Shown in pieces: positions 9,340 to 18,139 of a stretch of DNA of 64,000 nt. The translations under genes and the position numbers were made by a program. Each line of letters starts with the position of its first letter. The first letter of the stretch is position 1. The notes under the pieces are model-generated. The model saw only the letters and a program-made list of their open reading frames with translations. It searched no databases and was not told the DNA's origin. Origin of the DNA: Thalassotalea_B sp049613795 (GTDB taxonomy: Bacteria > Pseudomonadota > Gammaproteobacteria > Enterobacterales > Alteromonadaceae). The stretch covers positions 19,523-83,522 of the forward strand of contig JBMZCX010000002.1 in assembly GCA_049613795.1 (NCBI GenBank). Direction: 5' to 3'.

Positions 9340-11373
9340 TTATTTTTTTGCTAATTTTCCCATTGAAACAAAGTCAAAGGTAATACGAGCTGTTTCATCT
9401 AAAAACGGGTCTAATTCTTCTAACTCTTCAGGTAAGTCGTCTAACGATTCAACCTTTGCCTTATTCATCGCGACCAGTCTTTCATTAGCACGCAATAATA
9501 ATTTTGCTTTACGCTCTTCTTTCTTCGCTTTACGTTTAGCTAAATTTAACGAAATTGTTTTGTCTTCTTTATTAACTTTGTATTCTTCAATATCACTTAG
9601 TAAATAATTAAACTCACGATTAGTTTTAATACGTTCTTGATAGTGCGAGGTTAAATACGCAATACTTGAGTTCATATTTTCAAGTTTATTATAATTTGCT
9701 TGAGGAATTTGATCCCATGGCAAAGCATTTTTCTCTTTGCTTTCGCCCCACTCTTCAGGGTCAATCGCCGTAGGAAAAGCAATATCAGGCAATACACCAC
9801 GATGCTGTGTACTACCACCATTTATACGATAAAATTTAGCAATAGTGTATTGAATACTTCCAAATGGTTTTTCATAAAGATCATAAACACGCCCTAATGG
9901 ACGATGTTGTTGCACAGTACCTTTACCGAAGGTATGCTCACCAACAATAATCCCTCGACCATAGTCTTGAATGGCTGCAGAAAATATTTCAGAAGCTGAT
10001 GCACTGTAGCGGTCAACCATTACTGTAAGCGGGCCATCGTAATAGCTAATTCCGTCTTTATCACGTTGCACTGCAATACGATTAGCACCGTCCCTTACTT
10101 GAACGACAGGACCTTTATCAATAAATAAGCCCGTTAACAATGTTGATTCAGGTAGCGAGCCACCACCATTGCCACGTAAATCGATAATAATACCTTCAAC
10201 ATTTTCAAGTTTTAGCTTATCAATTTCTTTTTTAACATCGCGTGATAAATTATTGTAAAAACTAGGAATAGTGATAACACCCAGTTTTTTACTATTATCA
10301 TCGCCTGCTTTTTCATAATAAACTTCTGATTTAGCCGCGCGGTCTTCTAAAATAATTTTGTCGCGAATAATTGAGACAACTTTGATACTGTCATCATCGC
10401 TTTCGGCATCACCTTGAACTTGCAACCTAACTTTGCTGCCTTTAGGTCCTTTAATCAGATCAACCACGTCATCTAAACGCCAACCTACCACATCAACAAA
10501 TTCTTTTTTGTCTTGTGAAACTCCCACAATGCGATCTTTAGGTTTTAATTGCTTAGATTTATCGGCTGGCCCACCTTTAACAACGCTTTGAATAACGGTA
10601 AAGTCTTCTTCTGCACGTAATACCGCTCCAATACCTTCTAAAGATAAATTCATATCCATTTGAAAGCGTTCTGCATTTCGAGGTGACAAATAAGAAGTGT
10701 GCGGTTCAACTACGCGTGAAAAGCTATTCATTACAATTTGAAATACGTCTTCACTTTCACTTTGTTTTAAACGCTTAATGGCATAATTATAGCGCTTGGT
10801 TAATATTTCTTTAACCTTGGGCCACTCTTTTCCTGCTAATGTTAAATTTAATGCGTCGTACTTTACGCGTGAACGCCATAACACATTTAATTCATCAACA
10901 GTAGTTGGCCATTGTGCCTCTTCACGGTCAAACGAATAAGCTTCATCAACAGTAAAGTCAAAAGGCTTATCGAGTAAGGTTATTGCGTATTGGTAACGCT
11001 CCATACGGCGTTGCATATTTAAATTGAAAATTTCGTAGGCAATATCTAACTTGCCACGAGAAACCACTTTATCGAACTCAAGTCGATACTTTTTCAATGA
11101 TTCAACATCAGAAGCAAGAAAAATGTTACGACTAAAATCAAGTTGCTCAATATAGCGATCAAATATTTGTGCGGATAAGGCATCATCAATTTTAACTGAC
11201 TTATAATGAGCTCTTTCAAATTGCTTACTAATACGTTTACTGGACTGGGCATGCTGGCTTTCAGGCGATAAAATAGGTAACGTCGTTTCTTCAGCGCCTT
11301 TAGATAAGGCAAAAAGGTTTGCACTTGCTAATGACAATGAGACTGCTACAGCGATACGACAAATTTTTTGCAT
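9340..11373 (-). CDS. prc: Carboxy-terminal (tail-specific) protease Prc
   Basis: A periplasmic serine protease of 677 residues that cleaves proteins with nonpolar C termini and trims peptidoglycan-hydrolase regulators. A signal peptide spans about residues 1-22. A PDZ domain occupies about 235-325, and the S41 protease domain follows with the GNGGGS loop at 401-406. The catalytic dyad fits Ser459 in YSASASEIF and Lys484 in FGKGTVQ; the 25-residue spacing equals that of E. coli Ser430/Lys455, and Asp470 also aligns. The C-terminal third is the charged helical domain usual for Prc. It lies 15 bp after proQ, an adjacency also seen in E. coli. Confidence 0.97.
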   Translation of the reverse strand: MQKICRIAVAVSLSLASANLFALSKGAEETTLPILSPESQHAQSSKRISKQFERAHYKSVKIDDALSAQIFDRYIEQLDFSRNIFLASDVESLKKYRLEFDKVVSRGKLDIAYEIFNLNMQRRMERYQYAITLLDKPFDFTVDEAYSFDREEAQWPTTVDELNVLWRSRVKYDALNLTLAGKEWPKVKEILTKRYNYAIKRLKQSESEDVFQIVMNSFSRVVEPHTSYLSPRNAERFQMDMNLSLEGIGAVLRAEEDFTVIQSVVKGGPADKSKQLKPKDRIVGVSQDKKEFVDVVGWRLDDVVDLIKGPKGSKVRLQVQGDAESDDDSIKVVSIIRDKIILEDRAAKSEVYYEKAGDDNSKKLGVITIPSFYNNLSRDVKKEIDKLKLENVEGIIIDLRGNGGGSLPESTLLTGLFIDKGPVVQVRDGANRIAVQRDKDGISYYDGPLTVMVDRYSASASEIFSAAIQDYGRGIIVGEHTFGKGTVQQHRPLGRVYDLYEKPFGSIQYTIAKFYRINGGSTQHRGVLPDIAFPTAIDPEEWGESKEKNALPWDQIPQANYNKLENMNSSIAYLTSHYQERIKTNREFNYLLSDIEEYKVNKEDKTISLNLAKRKAKKEERKAKLLLRANERLVAMNKAKVESLDDLPEELEELDPFLDETARITFDFVSMGKLAKK

Positions 11374-11388
11374 GCCTTTTACTCCAAT

Positions 11389-12114
11389 TTATTCAGTAAA
11401 AATGTTCTTTGCTTGTGTTTTAACAACCATACCAGAGTTCAATTGAACACTAACATCTTTACCAGCCACTTCAGTAATAACAGCGTCTAAAGGTGAATTA
11501 CCTAACTGTACCTTAACTTTACTACCTACTTTTAACGCACTATCATCAATCGGCTTCAATTTAACAGCCGCTTTTGCAGGTGCCTGCTTTTTCGCTTTTA
11601 CTGCGTTAAATTTAGCGTTGTCTTTTGCTGGTTTTTTGGCTGCTTTTTCACTCGCACTTTTATCTTTGTTATTACCTTTATAAGGCTTTTTAGCAGGTTT
11701 GTCTTTATTGATTTTGTTACCAAATTTTTCTTGGCTTTCTTTCAATGTTTTACTTGCATAATCAGCTTGTTCTTGATCAATTTCAGCAACTTCGCTACCA
11801 GTAATGTCAATTCTAAACGCACCTTTTTTAATAGACTTCAGGTAACGCCAGCTACTAGTATAATGTCTTAACGCTTGACGTAAACGTGTTTTACTAACCG
11901 TTTCATCATCTGCAAGCTGTTCAGCTAACTCTTGAAATATACCTACTTTTAAAGGCTTTACCTGCCCTTCTAGTGAAAAACATCCAGGGAATTTTTCAGC
12001 TAAATAAGCAATAATCTCTTTAGTGCTAGTGCGTTTTTTTTCAGTGTCTGCTTTTACTTCTGTTGTAACAGTTTCAATTTCTGCAGCAACTTCATTTTGT
12101 GTTTTAGATTCCAT
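11389..12114 (-). CDS. proQ: RNA chaperone ProQ
   Basis: The 241-residue protein has a FinO-like RNA-binding domain at about residues 28-135 (AEKFPGCFSLEGQVKPLKVG, then the LRQALRHYTSSWRYL segment). A Lys/Ala-rich linker (about 135-190) and a small Tudor-like C-terminal domain (about 190-241) complete the usual architecture. E. coli ProQ is 232 residues. ProQ binds structured 3' ends and sRNA-mRNA duplexes in the cytoplasm. It lies directly upstream of prc and downstream of a small acidic protein gene. Confidence 0.94.
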   Translation of the reverse strand: MESKTQNEVAAEIETVTTEVKADTEKKRTSTKEIIAYLAEKFPGCFSLEGQVKPLKVGIFQELAEQLADDETVSKTRLRQALRHYTSSWRYLKSIKKGAFRIDITGSEVAEIDQEQADYASKTLKESQEKFGNKINKDKPAKKPYKGNNKDKSASEKAAKKPAKDNAKFNAVKAKKQAPAKAAVKLKPIDDSALKVGSKVKVQLGNSPLDAVITEVAGKDVSVQLNSGMVVKTQAKNIFTE

Positions 12115-12132
12115 AATACTACTTTCTATTTC

Positions 12133-12417
12133 TTAATCGGTAAGGTATTGATCACGGTTAGACAACAAATGTTGGCACCAGTCACTAATATCTTCACTTT
12201 CTAATTCAGGCAAAGCTTCTTGCCCAATCCAATGTTCCCACACCAACTCTAATAATTGAGTTAATTCTTCGGGTGCAATATCTTCTTCGGCATAGTCATA
12301 AAGTGTGTGATAAATTTCATTTATTTTTTCACACGCAAGTTCTTCATTTCCATCCCAATCACCAACAACTTCTTCAGACACTAAATAATCATGAATAACA
12401 ATAAACTCTTTCATCAT
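12133..12417 (-). CDS. Small acidic protein of unknown function
   Basis: A 94-residue, strongly acidic protein (many Glu/Asp, few basic residues) with three Trp in the second half and no membrane segment. I do not recognise the family. Its start codon overlaps the msrC stop in a TAATG arrangement (a second ATG follows at 12414), and its stop lies 18 bp before proQ. It is therefore translationally coupled within an msrC-unknown-proQ-prc operon, which supports it as a real gene. The acidic character might suit a partner of a basic protein such as ProQ, but that is speculation. Confidence 0.75.
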   Translation of the reverse strand: MMKEFIVIHDYLVSEEVVGDWDGNEELACEKINEIYHTLYDYAEEDIAPEELTQLLELVWEHWIGQEALPELESEDISDWCQHLLSNRDQYLTD

Positions 12418-12890
12418 TAATTAACGCCGTAAGTGGCAATATTTTGCTCTAAACAACGTACTAACGCTTCTAACCCTTGCTGATCTTCTTCATCAAAGCG
12501 AGCGAAAGCAACGCTATCAATGTCAAGTACCGCTAGTAATTCACCTTGATAAGTAACAGGTATTACAATTTCAGAATTACTCGCTGCATCACAAGCAATA
12601 TGACCGCTAAATTGATGAACGTCTGCTATTCGTTGTGTTTTTACTTCTGAAGCTGCCGTACCACAAACCCCTTTACCAACAGGTATACGTATACACGCTA
12701 TTTTACCTTGAAAAGGACCTAATACCAACTCTTGATCAACCATTCGATAAAAACCAGCCCAGTTAACTTGCTCTAAACTTTCAAACAATAAAGCGCTGAT
12801 GTTTGCCATATTGGCGATAATGTCCTTTTCATCGGCAATTAGCACTTGAGTTTGCTCAAGAAGTTGTCGATAAAATTCAGTTTTATTCAT
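12417..12890 (-). CDS. msrC: Free methionine-(R)-sulfoxide reductase (GAF type)
   Basis: The 157-residue GAF-domain enzyme reduces free methionine-R-sulfoxide. The core WAGFYRM at 44-50 and the three redox cysteines Cys66, Cys76 and Cys100 show the same 10/24 spacing as E. coli MsrC (84, 94, 118). The context GKGVCGTAA around Cys76 and the H-IACDAASNSEIV segment around Cys100 are typical of the family. It is the first gene of the small operon with the acidic protein, proQ and prc. Confidence 0.93.
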   Translation of the reverse strand: MNKTEFYRQLLEQTQVLIADEKDIIANMANISALLFESLEQVNWAGFYRMVDQELVLGPFQGKIACIRIPVGKGVCGTAASEVKTQRIADVHQFSGHIACDAASNSEIVIPVTYQGELLAVLDIDSVAFARFDEEDQQGLEALVRCLEQNIATYGVN

Positions 12891-12926
12891 GCTATTTTAC
12901 TAACTATTAAAATTGCGGATAAGATA

Positions 12927-12961
12927 CCGTGATAATGCGTTAAATTAAAGCATTATCACGG
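12927..12961. repeat. 12-bp perfect stem-loop between SIMPL gene and msrC
   Basis: Arms CCGTGATAATGC and GCATTATCACGG with an 11-nt AT-rich loop. It is not followed by a T-run on either strand, so it is not a standard terminator. It sits just past the SIMPL gene stop and upstream of msrC, so it may stabilise or end the SIMPL mRNA or bind a protein. Confidence 0.5.
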
Positions 12962-12973
12962 AAAATGGATAAT

Positions 12974-13735
12974 TTACTTCGATTGAATTGCAAATGTGGC
13001 GATAACTTGAGCGACAACATCTTTTTCTGACACGGTTGAGCGAAAATTCCCTCTAGCTTCAGCCATTGGTGCAAAGGCTTGAGGCGCATGATAACCAAGC
13101 TCTTTTAACGAGGTTAATCCGGTTAGTTTTACATTCATTTGGCTTGCTATATTCTCAGCCTTATTTTTAGCATTTTGTAGGGCTTTTTTTAAAGCTTGCT
13201 GATAAATCGCGTTACTATTTTTATAACCCATTGTTAATGAAGAGATATGACTAACACCTACATGAGTTGCTACATCAAGTATTTGGTCGTATTTAGCTAA
13301 ATCATCAAAAGCGATAGTAAAATTTCGAGTGACATCAAAATAACTTAAAGTCGTACCATTTGGGTTATTTTGTGTCTGTAAGCGTGTATCTATTCGTTGA
13401 TGTGCTGATGTTTGATTACGTGCAATACTTTTATCAATCACAATGGAGGGTTTCTCATAAACGGGATACATAACAATATTTGACGAATCTATCGCTTTAT
13501 CTTTAACACCTATTTTTTTAAGCGCATTCATTAATAACTGACTTTTATTATCAACAACGTTTTTTGTTTTACTGGCAACAATTCCACGTTGCTTTATTCG
13601 TAATGTAATAGAAAAACTATCAGGAATAGCTTTAACAGCTGCCTTCCCCGTCACTTCCACACCTTGTTGTGCTGCAAACACAGCCGTAGAGAAAACACTT
13701 ATGAATAGCGATAACAATAAAGAACGAAAACACAT
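12974..13735 (-). CDS. SIMPL-domain (DUF541/YggE-like) exported protein
   Basis: About 253 residues from ATG 13735, which has a GAAGGG ribosome site seven bases upstream; a TTG 15 bp earlier extends the frame but lacks such a site. A signal peptide (LLLSLFISVFSTAVFA) is followed by the SIMPL domain, recognisable by VEVTGKAAVKAIPDSFSITLRI near the N terminus and the Y-x(n)-A-x-KNAKNKAENIASQMNVKL segment near the C terminus. YggE-type proteins are periplasmic, and E. coli YggE has been linked to lower oxidative stress. It is a stand-alone gene. Confidence 0.88.
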   Translation of the reverse strand: MCFRSLLLSLFISVFSTAVFAAQQGVEVTGKAAVKAIPDSFSITLRIKQRGIVASKTKNVVDNKSQLLMNALKKIGVKDKAIDSSNIVMYPVYEKPSIVIDKSIARNQTSAHQRIDTRLQTQNNPNGTTLSYFDVTRNFTIAFDDLAKYDQILDVATHVGVSHISSLTMGYKNSNAIYQQALKKALQNAKNKAENIASQMNVKLTGLTSLKELGYHAPQAFAPMAEARGNFRSTVSEKDVVAQVIATFAIQSK

Positions 13736-13818
13736 ATTAGTACCCTTCAATTAAAACTATGAATAATGATCATTTAATATACTAGCAACCAATGAACTGA
13801 AGATGAACAACACTTATA

Positions 13819-15012
13819 TTAAAACGTATTTTGTGGAATGCGCACCCAACCTTCCATGATTACTCTCGCGCTTCGGCTCATACTGACTTTGTTCACTTGC
13901 CACTGGGCTTTTTGTTGATCATTCATCGTTTTTATAGTTTCAGCCCCCACTTTTAATGTCCCTGACGGATGACCAAACACAACGGAACTGCGATCACCGC
14001 CGCCTGCCGCTAAGTTAACTAACGTATTAGGGATTGCCGCTGCGGTGCCTATTGCGACTGCCGCAGTGCCCATCATTGCATGGTGTAATTTACCCATAGA
14101 CAATGCCCGCACGTGTAAATCGATTTGCGCTGCGTCAACTTCTTTATTACTTGATGTTGTATACGCTTTAGCGGTACTTACAAAAGCCACTTTGGGAGTA
14201 TGTTGTCGCTTGGCTGCATCGGCTATGTTATTAATAAGTCCCATTTTAACTGCGCCATAAGCACGAATAGTTTCAAATTTAGCGAGAGCTTGTTCATCAT
14301 TATTAATCGCATCTTGCAACTCTGTCCCTTGGTAGCCAAGATCTTCTGCATTTAAAAAAATAGTGGGAATACCCGCGGTGATCATTGTTGCTTTAAATGT
14401 GCCAATACCTTCAACTTCTAGCTCATCTACTACATTTCCTGTTGGAAACATTGCTTCATTTGCGTCAACAGGCGCAACAAAATCAACTTGTACTTCTGCC
14501 GCAGGAAAGGTAACCCCGTCAAGTTCAAAGTCTCCTGTTTCTTGTACTTCACCTTGTGTTATTGGCACGTGGGCAATAATTGTTTTTTGAATATTGGCTT
14601 GCCAAATTTTTACCTTAACTATGCCGTTTTCAGGAATACGTGTCTTATCAACTAAACCATTACTGATCGCGAAAGAGCCTACCGCTGCGGTTAAATTGCC
14701 ACAGTTTCCACTCCAATCAACAAAGGGTTTATCAATAGACACTTGTCCAAATAAATAATCAACATCGTGATCGCTTTTGTCACTTTTCGCTAAAATTACT
14801 GTTTTGCTGGTACTTGATGTAGCACCACCCATACCATCGGTCTGTTTACCGTAAGGATCAGGGCTACCAATAACACGCAGTAAAAAATTATCACGCGCAG
14901 GCCCAGCGATTTGAGCTGCTTCGGGTAAATCAGTTAAGTTAAAAAATACACCTTTCGATGTACCACCACGCATATACGTTGCCGCTACTTTCATTTGAGG
15001 TAATGAAGTCAT
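13819..15012 (-). CDS. prpF: 2-methylaconitate cis-trans isomerase PrpF
   Basis: A 397-residue PrpF-family protein that isomerises the 2-methylaconitate made by AcnD, allowing aconitase to finish the methylcitrate cycle. The N terminus carries ATYMRGGTSKGVFF, the middle the WSGNCGNLTAAVG motif (diaminopimelate-epimerase-like fold), and the C terminus GGGDRSSVVFGHPSG. Length is standard. An AGGAATAACCCC ribosome site precedes ATG 15012. It is the last gene of the prp operon but is separated from acnD by 449 bp of repeats, so its expression may differ from that of the upstream genes. Confidence 0.95.
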   Translation of the reverse strand: MTSLPQMKVAATYMRGGTSKGVFFNLTDLPEAAQIAGPARDNFLLRVIGSPDPYGKQTDGMGGATSSTSKTVILAKSDKSDHDVDYLFGQVSIDKPFVDWSGNCGNLTAAVGSFAISNGLVDKTRIPENGIVKVKIWQANIQKTIIAHVPITQGEVQETGDFELDGVTFPAAEVQVDFVAPVDANEAMFPTGNVVDELEVEGIGTFKATMITAGIPTIFLNAEDLGYQGTELQDAINNDEQALAKFETIRAYGAVKMGLINNIADAAKRQHTPKVAFVSTAKAYTTSSNKEVDAAQIDLHVRALSMGKLHHAMMGTAAVAIGTAAAIPNTLVNLAAGGGDRSSVVFGHPSGTLKVGAETIKTMNDQQKAQWQVNKVSMSRSARVIMEGWVRIPQNTF

Positions 15013-15065
15013 GGGGTTATTCCTATCAGTAATGAAATTTAGCTACTATAGCTATTCATTTAAGT

Positions 15066-15447
15066 GATTATTTGACGGCATAAATGCCGACCTACAATTA
15101 AAGCGATGTACTTTAAAATCTAATGATTGCTTAGGATATTAAGCTATTCATTCAAATTTTAAGAAAAATATCACTTTAGTAGGTTGGACTTCAGTCCATC
15201 AATTAATCTTTATCTAAAATGATTATTTGACGGCATAAATGCCGACCTACAATTAAAGCGATGTACTTTAAAATCTAATGATTGCTTAGGATATTAAGCT
15301 ATTCATTCAAATTTTAAGAAAAATATCACTTTAGTAGGTTGGACTTCAGTCCATCAAATAATCTTTATCTAAAATGATTATTTGAAGGCATAAATGCCGA
15401 TCTACAATTAAAGCGATGTACTTAAAATCCAATTATTGCTTAATATC
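15066..15447. repeat. 155-bp tandem repeat (about 2.4 copies) of paired REP hairpins
   Basis: The unit beginning GATTATTTGACGGC starts at 15066, 15221 and 15376, an exact 155-bp period. The first two units are nearly identical and the third is cut short and more diverged. Each full unit carries two short palindromes in inverted orientation: GGCATAAATGCC next to a GTAG on the minus strand, and TGGACTTCAGTCCA after a GTAG on the plus strand. A GTAG foot followed by an imperfect hairpin is the hallmark of REP elements mobilised by RAYT (TnpA-REP) transposases, and an inverted pair is a BIME. No RAYT gene lies in the window. Confidence 0.85.
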
Positions 15448-15461
15448 CTGTTGCTAAATGT

Positions 15462-18062
15462 TTAAGTATTTGACGCTAAAAAATCTTGCGCGAAGCGCTG
15501 TAATACACCACCAGCTTCATATACTGAAACCTCTTCTGCTGTATCTAAACGGCACTTAACTGGAATACTAACAACATCACCATTACGACGCGTCATTGTT
15601 ACCGTTAACATAGAACCAGGTTTACGCTCGCCACTCACATCGTAAGTTTCACTACCATCAATATTATAAGTTAAGCGGGATTCCTCATTAATAAATTCTA
15701 ACGGTAAAACCCCCATTCCTACTAAGTTTGTACGATGAATACGCTCAAAGCCTTCAGCAATTATCACTTCAACGCCTGCTAGGCGTACACCTTTCGCCGC
15801 CCAGTCACGTGATGAGCCTTGTCCATAATCAGCACCTGCAATAATAATTAACGGCTGTTTACGCTGCATGTAGGTTTCTATCGCTTCCCACATGCGACTT
15901 TCTGTGCCTTCAGGTTCAATACGTGCAAGTGAGCCTTGTTTAACTTCTCCGTTATCGTCACGACACATCTCGTTAAACAATTTAGGGTTAGCAAAGGTTG
16001 CGCGTTGTGCAGTTAAATGATCGCCTCGATGAGTCGCATAAGAATTAAAGTCAGCCTCAGGTACACCCATTTTATCTAAATATGCACCTGCGGCACTTTC
16101 CAACATAATTGCATTTGAAGGTGATAAATGATCGGTAGTAATATTATCGCCTAATACCGCCAGTGGTATCATCCCCTTCATGGTGCGTTCACCTGCTATT
16201 GCACCTTCTCCTTCTGTTGCCCAATACGGCGGTCTACGGATGTAGGTGCTTTGTGGACGCCAGTTATATAAAGGGCTTTCTGCAGGCTCAAATGCGCCTA
16301 AATCAAACATTGGGGTGTATACTTTTTTAAACTGCTCTGGTTTTACACATTGATTAACAATAGCGTCAATAGCTTCATCCGTAGGCCAGATATCCTTTAA
16401 GGTAATCGGCTCGCCCTGTTTATCAAACCCTAATGCATCTTGTTCTATATCAAATCGCATTGTACCCGCAATTGCATAGGCAACCACTAAAGGTGGCGAC
16501 GCTAAAAAGGCTTGTTTGGCATACGGGTGAATACGACCGTCGAAATTACGATTTCCTGATAGTACCGCCGTAGTGTACAAGTCATTATCAACCACTTCTT
16601 GCTGAATTTTAGGATCTAATGCACCCGACATACCATTACAAGTTGTACACGCATAACCAACAATACCAAAGCCCAGTTTTTCCATTTCAGGCAATAAGCC
16701 TGATTCTTCTAAATACAATTTGGCAACTTTTGAACCCGGTGCAAATGACGATTTAACCCAAGGTTTTCTAATTAGCCCTAATTCGTTCGCTTTTTTCGCG
16801 ACTAAGCCTGCTGCGACAACGTTGCGTGGATTAGAGGTATTGGTACAACTGGTTATTGCGGCAATAATTACGGCACCGTCTGGTATATGCTCAGAGGTTT
16901 TGTTCCAGTCACCGGCAATACCACGTTGCACAAGATCAGTAGTAGGTAGACGACGATGAGGATTTGAAGGCCCTGCCATATTGCGGCATACGCTTGATAA
17001 GTCAAATTCAAGTACTCGTTCATACTGTGCTTCGACTAAATCATCAGCCCAAAGCCCTGTGTGCTTGGCGTAAGTTTCAACTAACGCCACTTGCTCAGGT
17101 TCTCGGCCTGTGAGTTTTAAATAGTCGATGGTTTGTTGGTCAATGTAGAACATACCTGCTGAGGCACCATATTCTGGCGTCATATTGGAAATAGTTGCTC
17201 TGTCGCCAATGGTTAAGGCTTTAGTACCTTCGCCAAAAAACTCTAAATAACTTGAAACCACTTTTTCATTACGAAGAAATTCAGTGATCGCTAAGACAAT
17301 ATCAGTAGCGGTGATCCCTTCTTGGCGTTTACCTGTAAGTTTTACTCCAATAATATTAGGTAGGCGCATCATAGATGGCCGCCCTAGCATAACTGTTTCA
17401 GCTTCTAGCCCACCAACACCAATCGCAATAACTCCTAACGCATCAACATGTGGCGTATGGCTGTCAGTGCCAACACACGTATCAGGGTAAGCAACACCGT
17501 CTCGTGCTTGTATAACAGGTGACATTTTTTCCAAATTAATTTGGTGCATAATGCCATTACCCGCAGGAATAACATCAACATTTTTAAAGGCCGTTTTTGT
17601 CCATTCAATAAAATGGAATCGATCTTCGTTTCGGCGATCTTCAATCGCACGATTTTTATCAAAGGCGTCTGCATCAAAACCGCCATGCTCTACCGCTAAT
17701 GAGTGATCTACAATTAATTGTGTTGGCACCACAGGGTTAACTTTAGCGGGATCACCACCCTCGTCCGCAATCGCATCACGTAAACCAGCAAGGTCAACCA
17801 ATGCCGTTTGACCCAATATGTCATGGCAAACAACTCGCGCAGGATACCAAGGAAAATCTAAATCTTGCTTACGTTCAATTAACTGCTTTAATGAGTCGGT
17901 TAACATTTCAGGCTCACATTTACGAACTAGCTGCTCAGCAAGTACACGTGAGGTATAAGGTAATGTTGCATAAGCGCCAGCTTGTATAGCTTCTACCGCT
18001 TCTCGGGTATCAAAAAAGTCAATATTAGCGCCAGGGAGTGGCTTGCGATAATTATAATTCAT
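15462..18062 (-). CDS. acnD: 2-methylcitrate dehydratase AcnD (Fe/S dependent)
   Basis: The 866-residue aconitase-superfamily enzyme dehydrates 2-methylcitrate to 2-methylaconitate in propionate catabolism. The [4Fe-4S] ligands are Cys406 (SCTNTSNP) and Cys472/Cys475 (ACTTCNG). The aconitase swivel domain is present near the C terminus (ADYGQGSSRDWAAKG). The gene lies after prpC and before prpF; that pairing marks the AcnD-PrpF version of the cycle rather than the PrpD version. A terminator-like hairpin precedes it. Confidence 0.96.
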   Translation of the reverse strand: MNYNYRKPLPGANIDFFDTREAVEAIQAGAYATLPYTSRVLAEQLVRKCEPEMLTDSLKQLIERKQDLDFPWYPARVVCHDILGQTALVDLAGLRDAIADEGGDPAKVNPVVPTQLIVDHSLAVEHGGFDADAFDKNRAIEDRRNEDRFHFIEWTKTAFKNVDVIPAGNGIMHQINLEKMSPVIQARDGVAYPDTCVGTDSHTPHVDALGVIAIGVGGLEAETVMLGRPSMMRLPNIIGVKLTGKRQEGITATDIVLAITEFLRNEKVVSSYLEFFGEGTKALTIGDRATISNMTPEYGASAGMFYIDQQTIDYLKLTGREPEQVALVETYAKHTGLWADDLVEAQYERVLEFDLSSVCRNMAGPSNPHRRLPTTDLVQRGIAGDWNKTSEHIPDGAVIIAAITSCTNTSNPRNVVAAGLVAKKANELGLIRKPWVKSSFAPGSKVAKLYLEESGLLPEMEKLGFGIVGYACTTCNGMSGALDPKIQQEVVDNDLYTTAVLSGNRNFDGRIHPYAKQAFLASPPLVVAYAIAGTMRFDIEQDALGFDKQGEPITLKDIWPTDEAIDAIVNQCVKPEQFKKVYTPMFDLGAFEPAESPLYNWRPQSTYIRRPPYWATEGEGAIAGERTMKGMIPLAVLGDNITTDHLSPSNAIMLESAAGAYLDKMGVPEADFNSYATHRGDHLTAQRATFANPKLFNEMCRDDNGEVKQGSLARIEPEGTESRMWEAIETYMQRKQPLIIIAGADYGQGSSRDWAAKGVRLAGVEVIIAEGFERIHRTNLVGMGVLPLEFINEESRLTYNIDGSETYDVSGERKPGSMLTVTMTRRNGDVVSIPVKCRLDTAEEVSVYEAGGVLQRFAQDFLASNT

Positions 18063-18085
18063 AATGTGCCTACAAATTTTATTAG

Positions 18086-18118
18086 AAAAAAGTGTTTATT
18101 GCTTTAAATAAACACTTT
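18086..18118 (-). terminator. Hairpin with T-run between prpC and acnD
   Basis: Stem AAAGTGTTTATT / AATAAACACTTT (12 bp) with a 6-nt loop, followed by a short T-run on the minus strand. It lies inside the operon, so it may act as an attenuator or RNA-processing site that lowers acnD/prpF relative to prpBC. Confidence 0.55.
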
Positions 18119-18139
18119 TAATTAGCGTAAAAAATCTTT

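Noticed and set aside
15066..15447. Possible CRISPR array
   Set aside because: The repeat period is 155 bp with nearly identical whole units; there are no short repeats with unique spacers and no cas genes.
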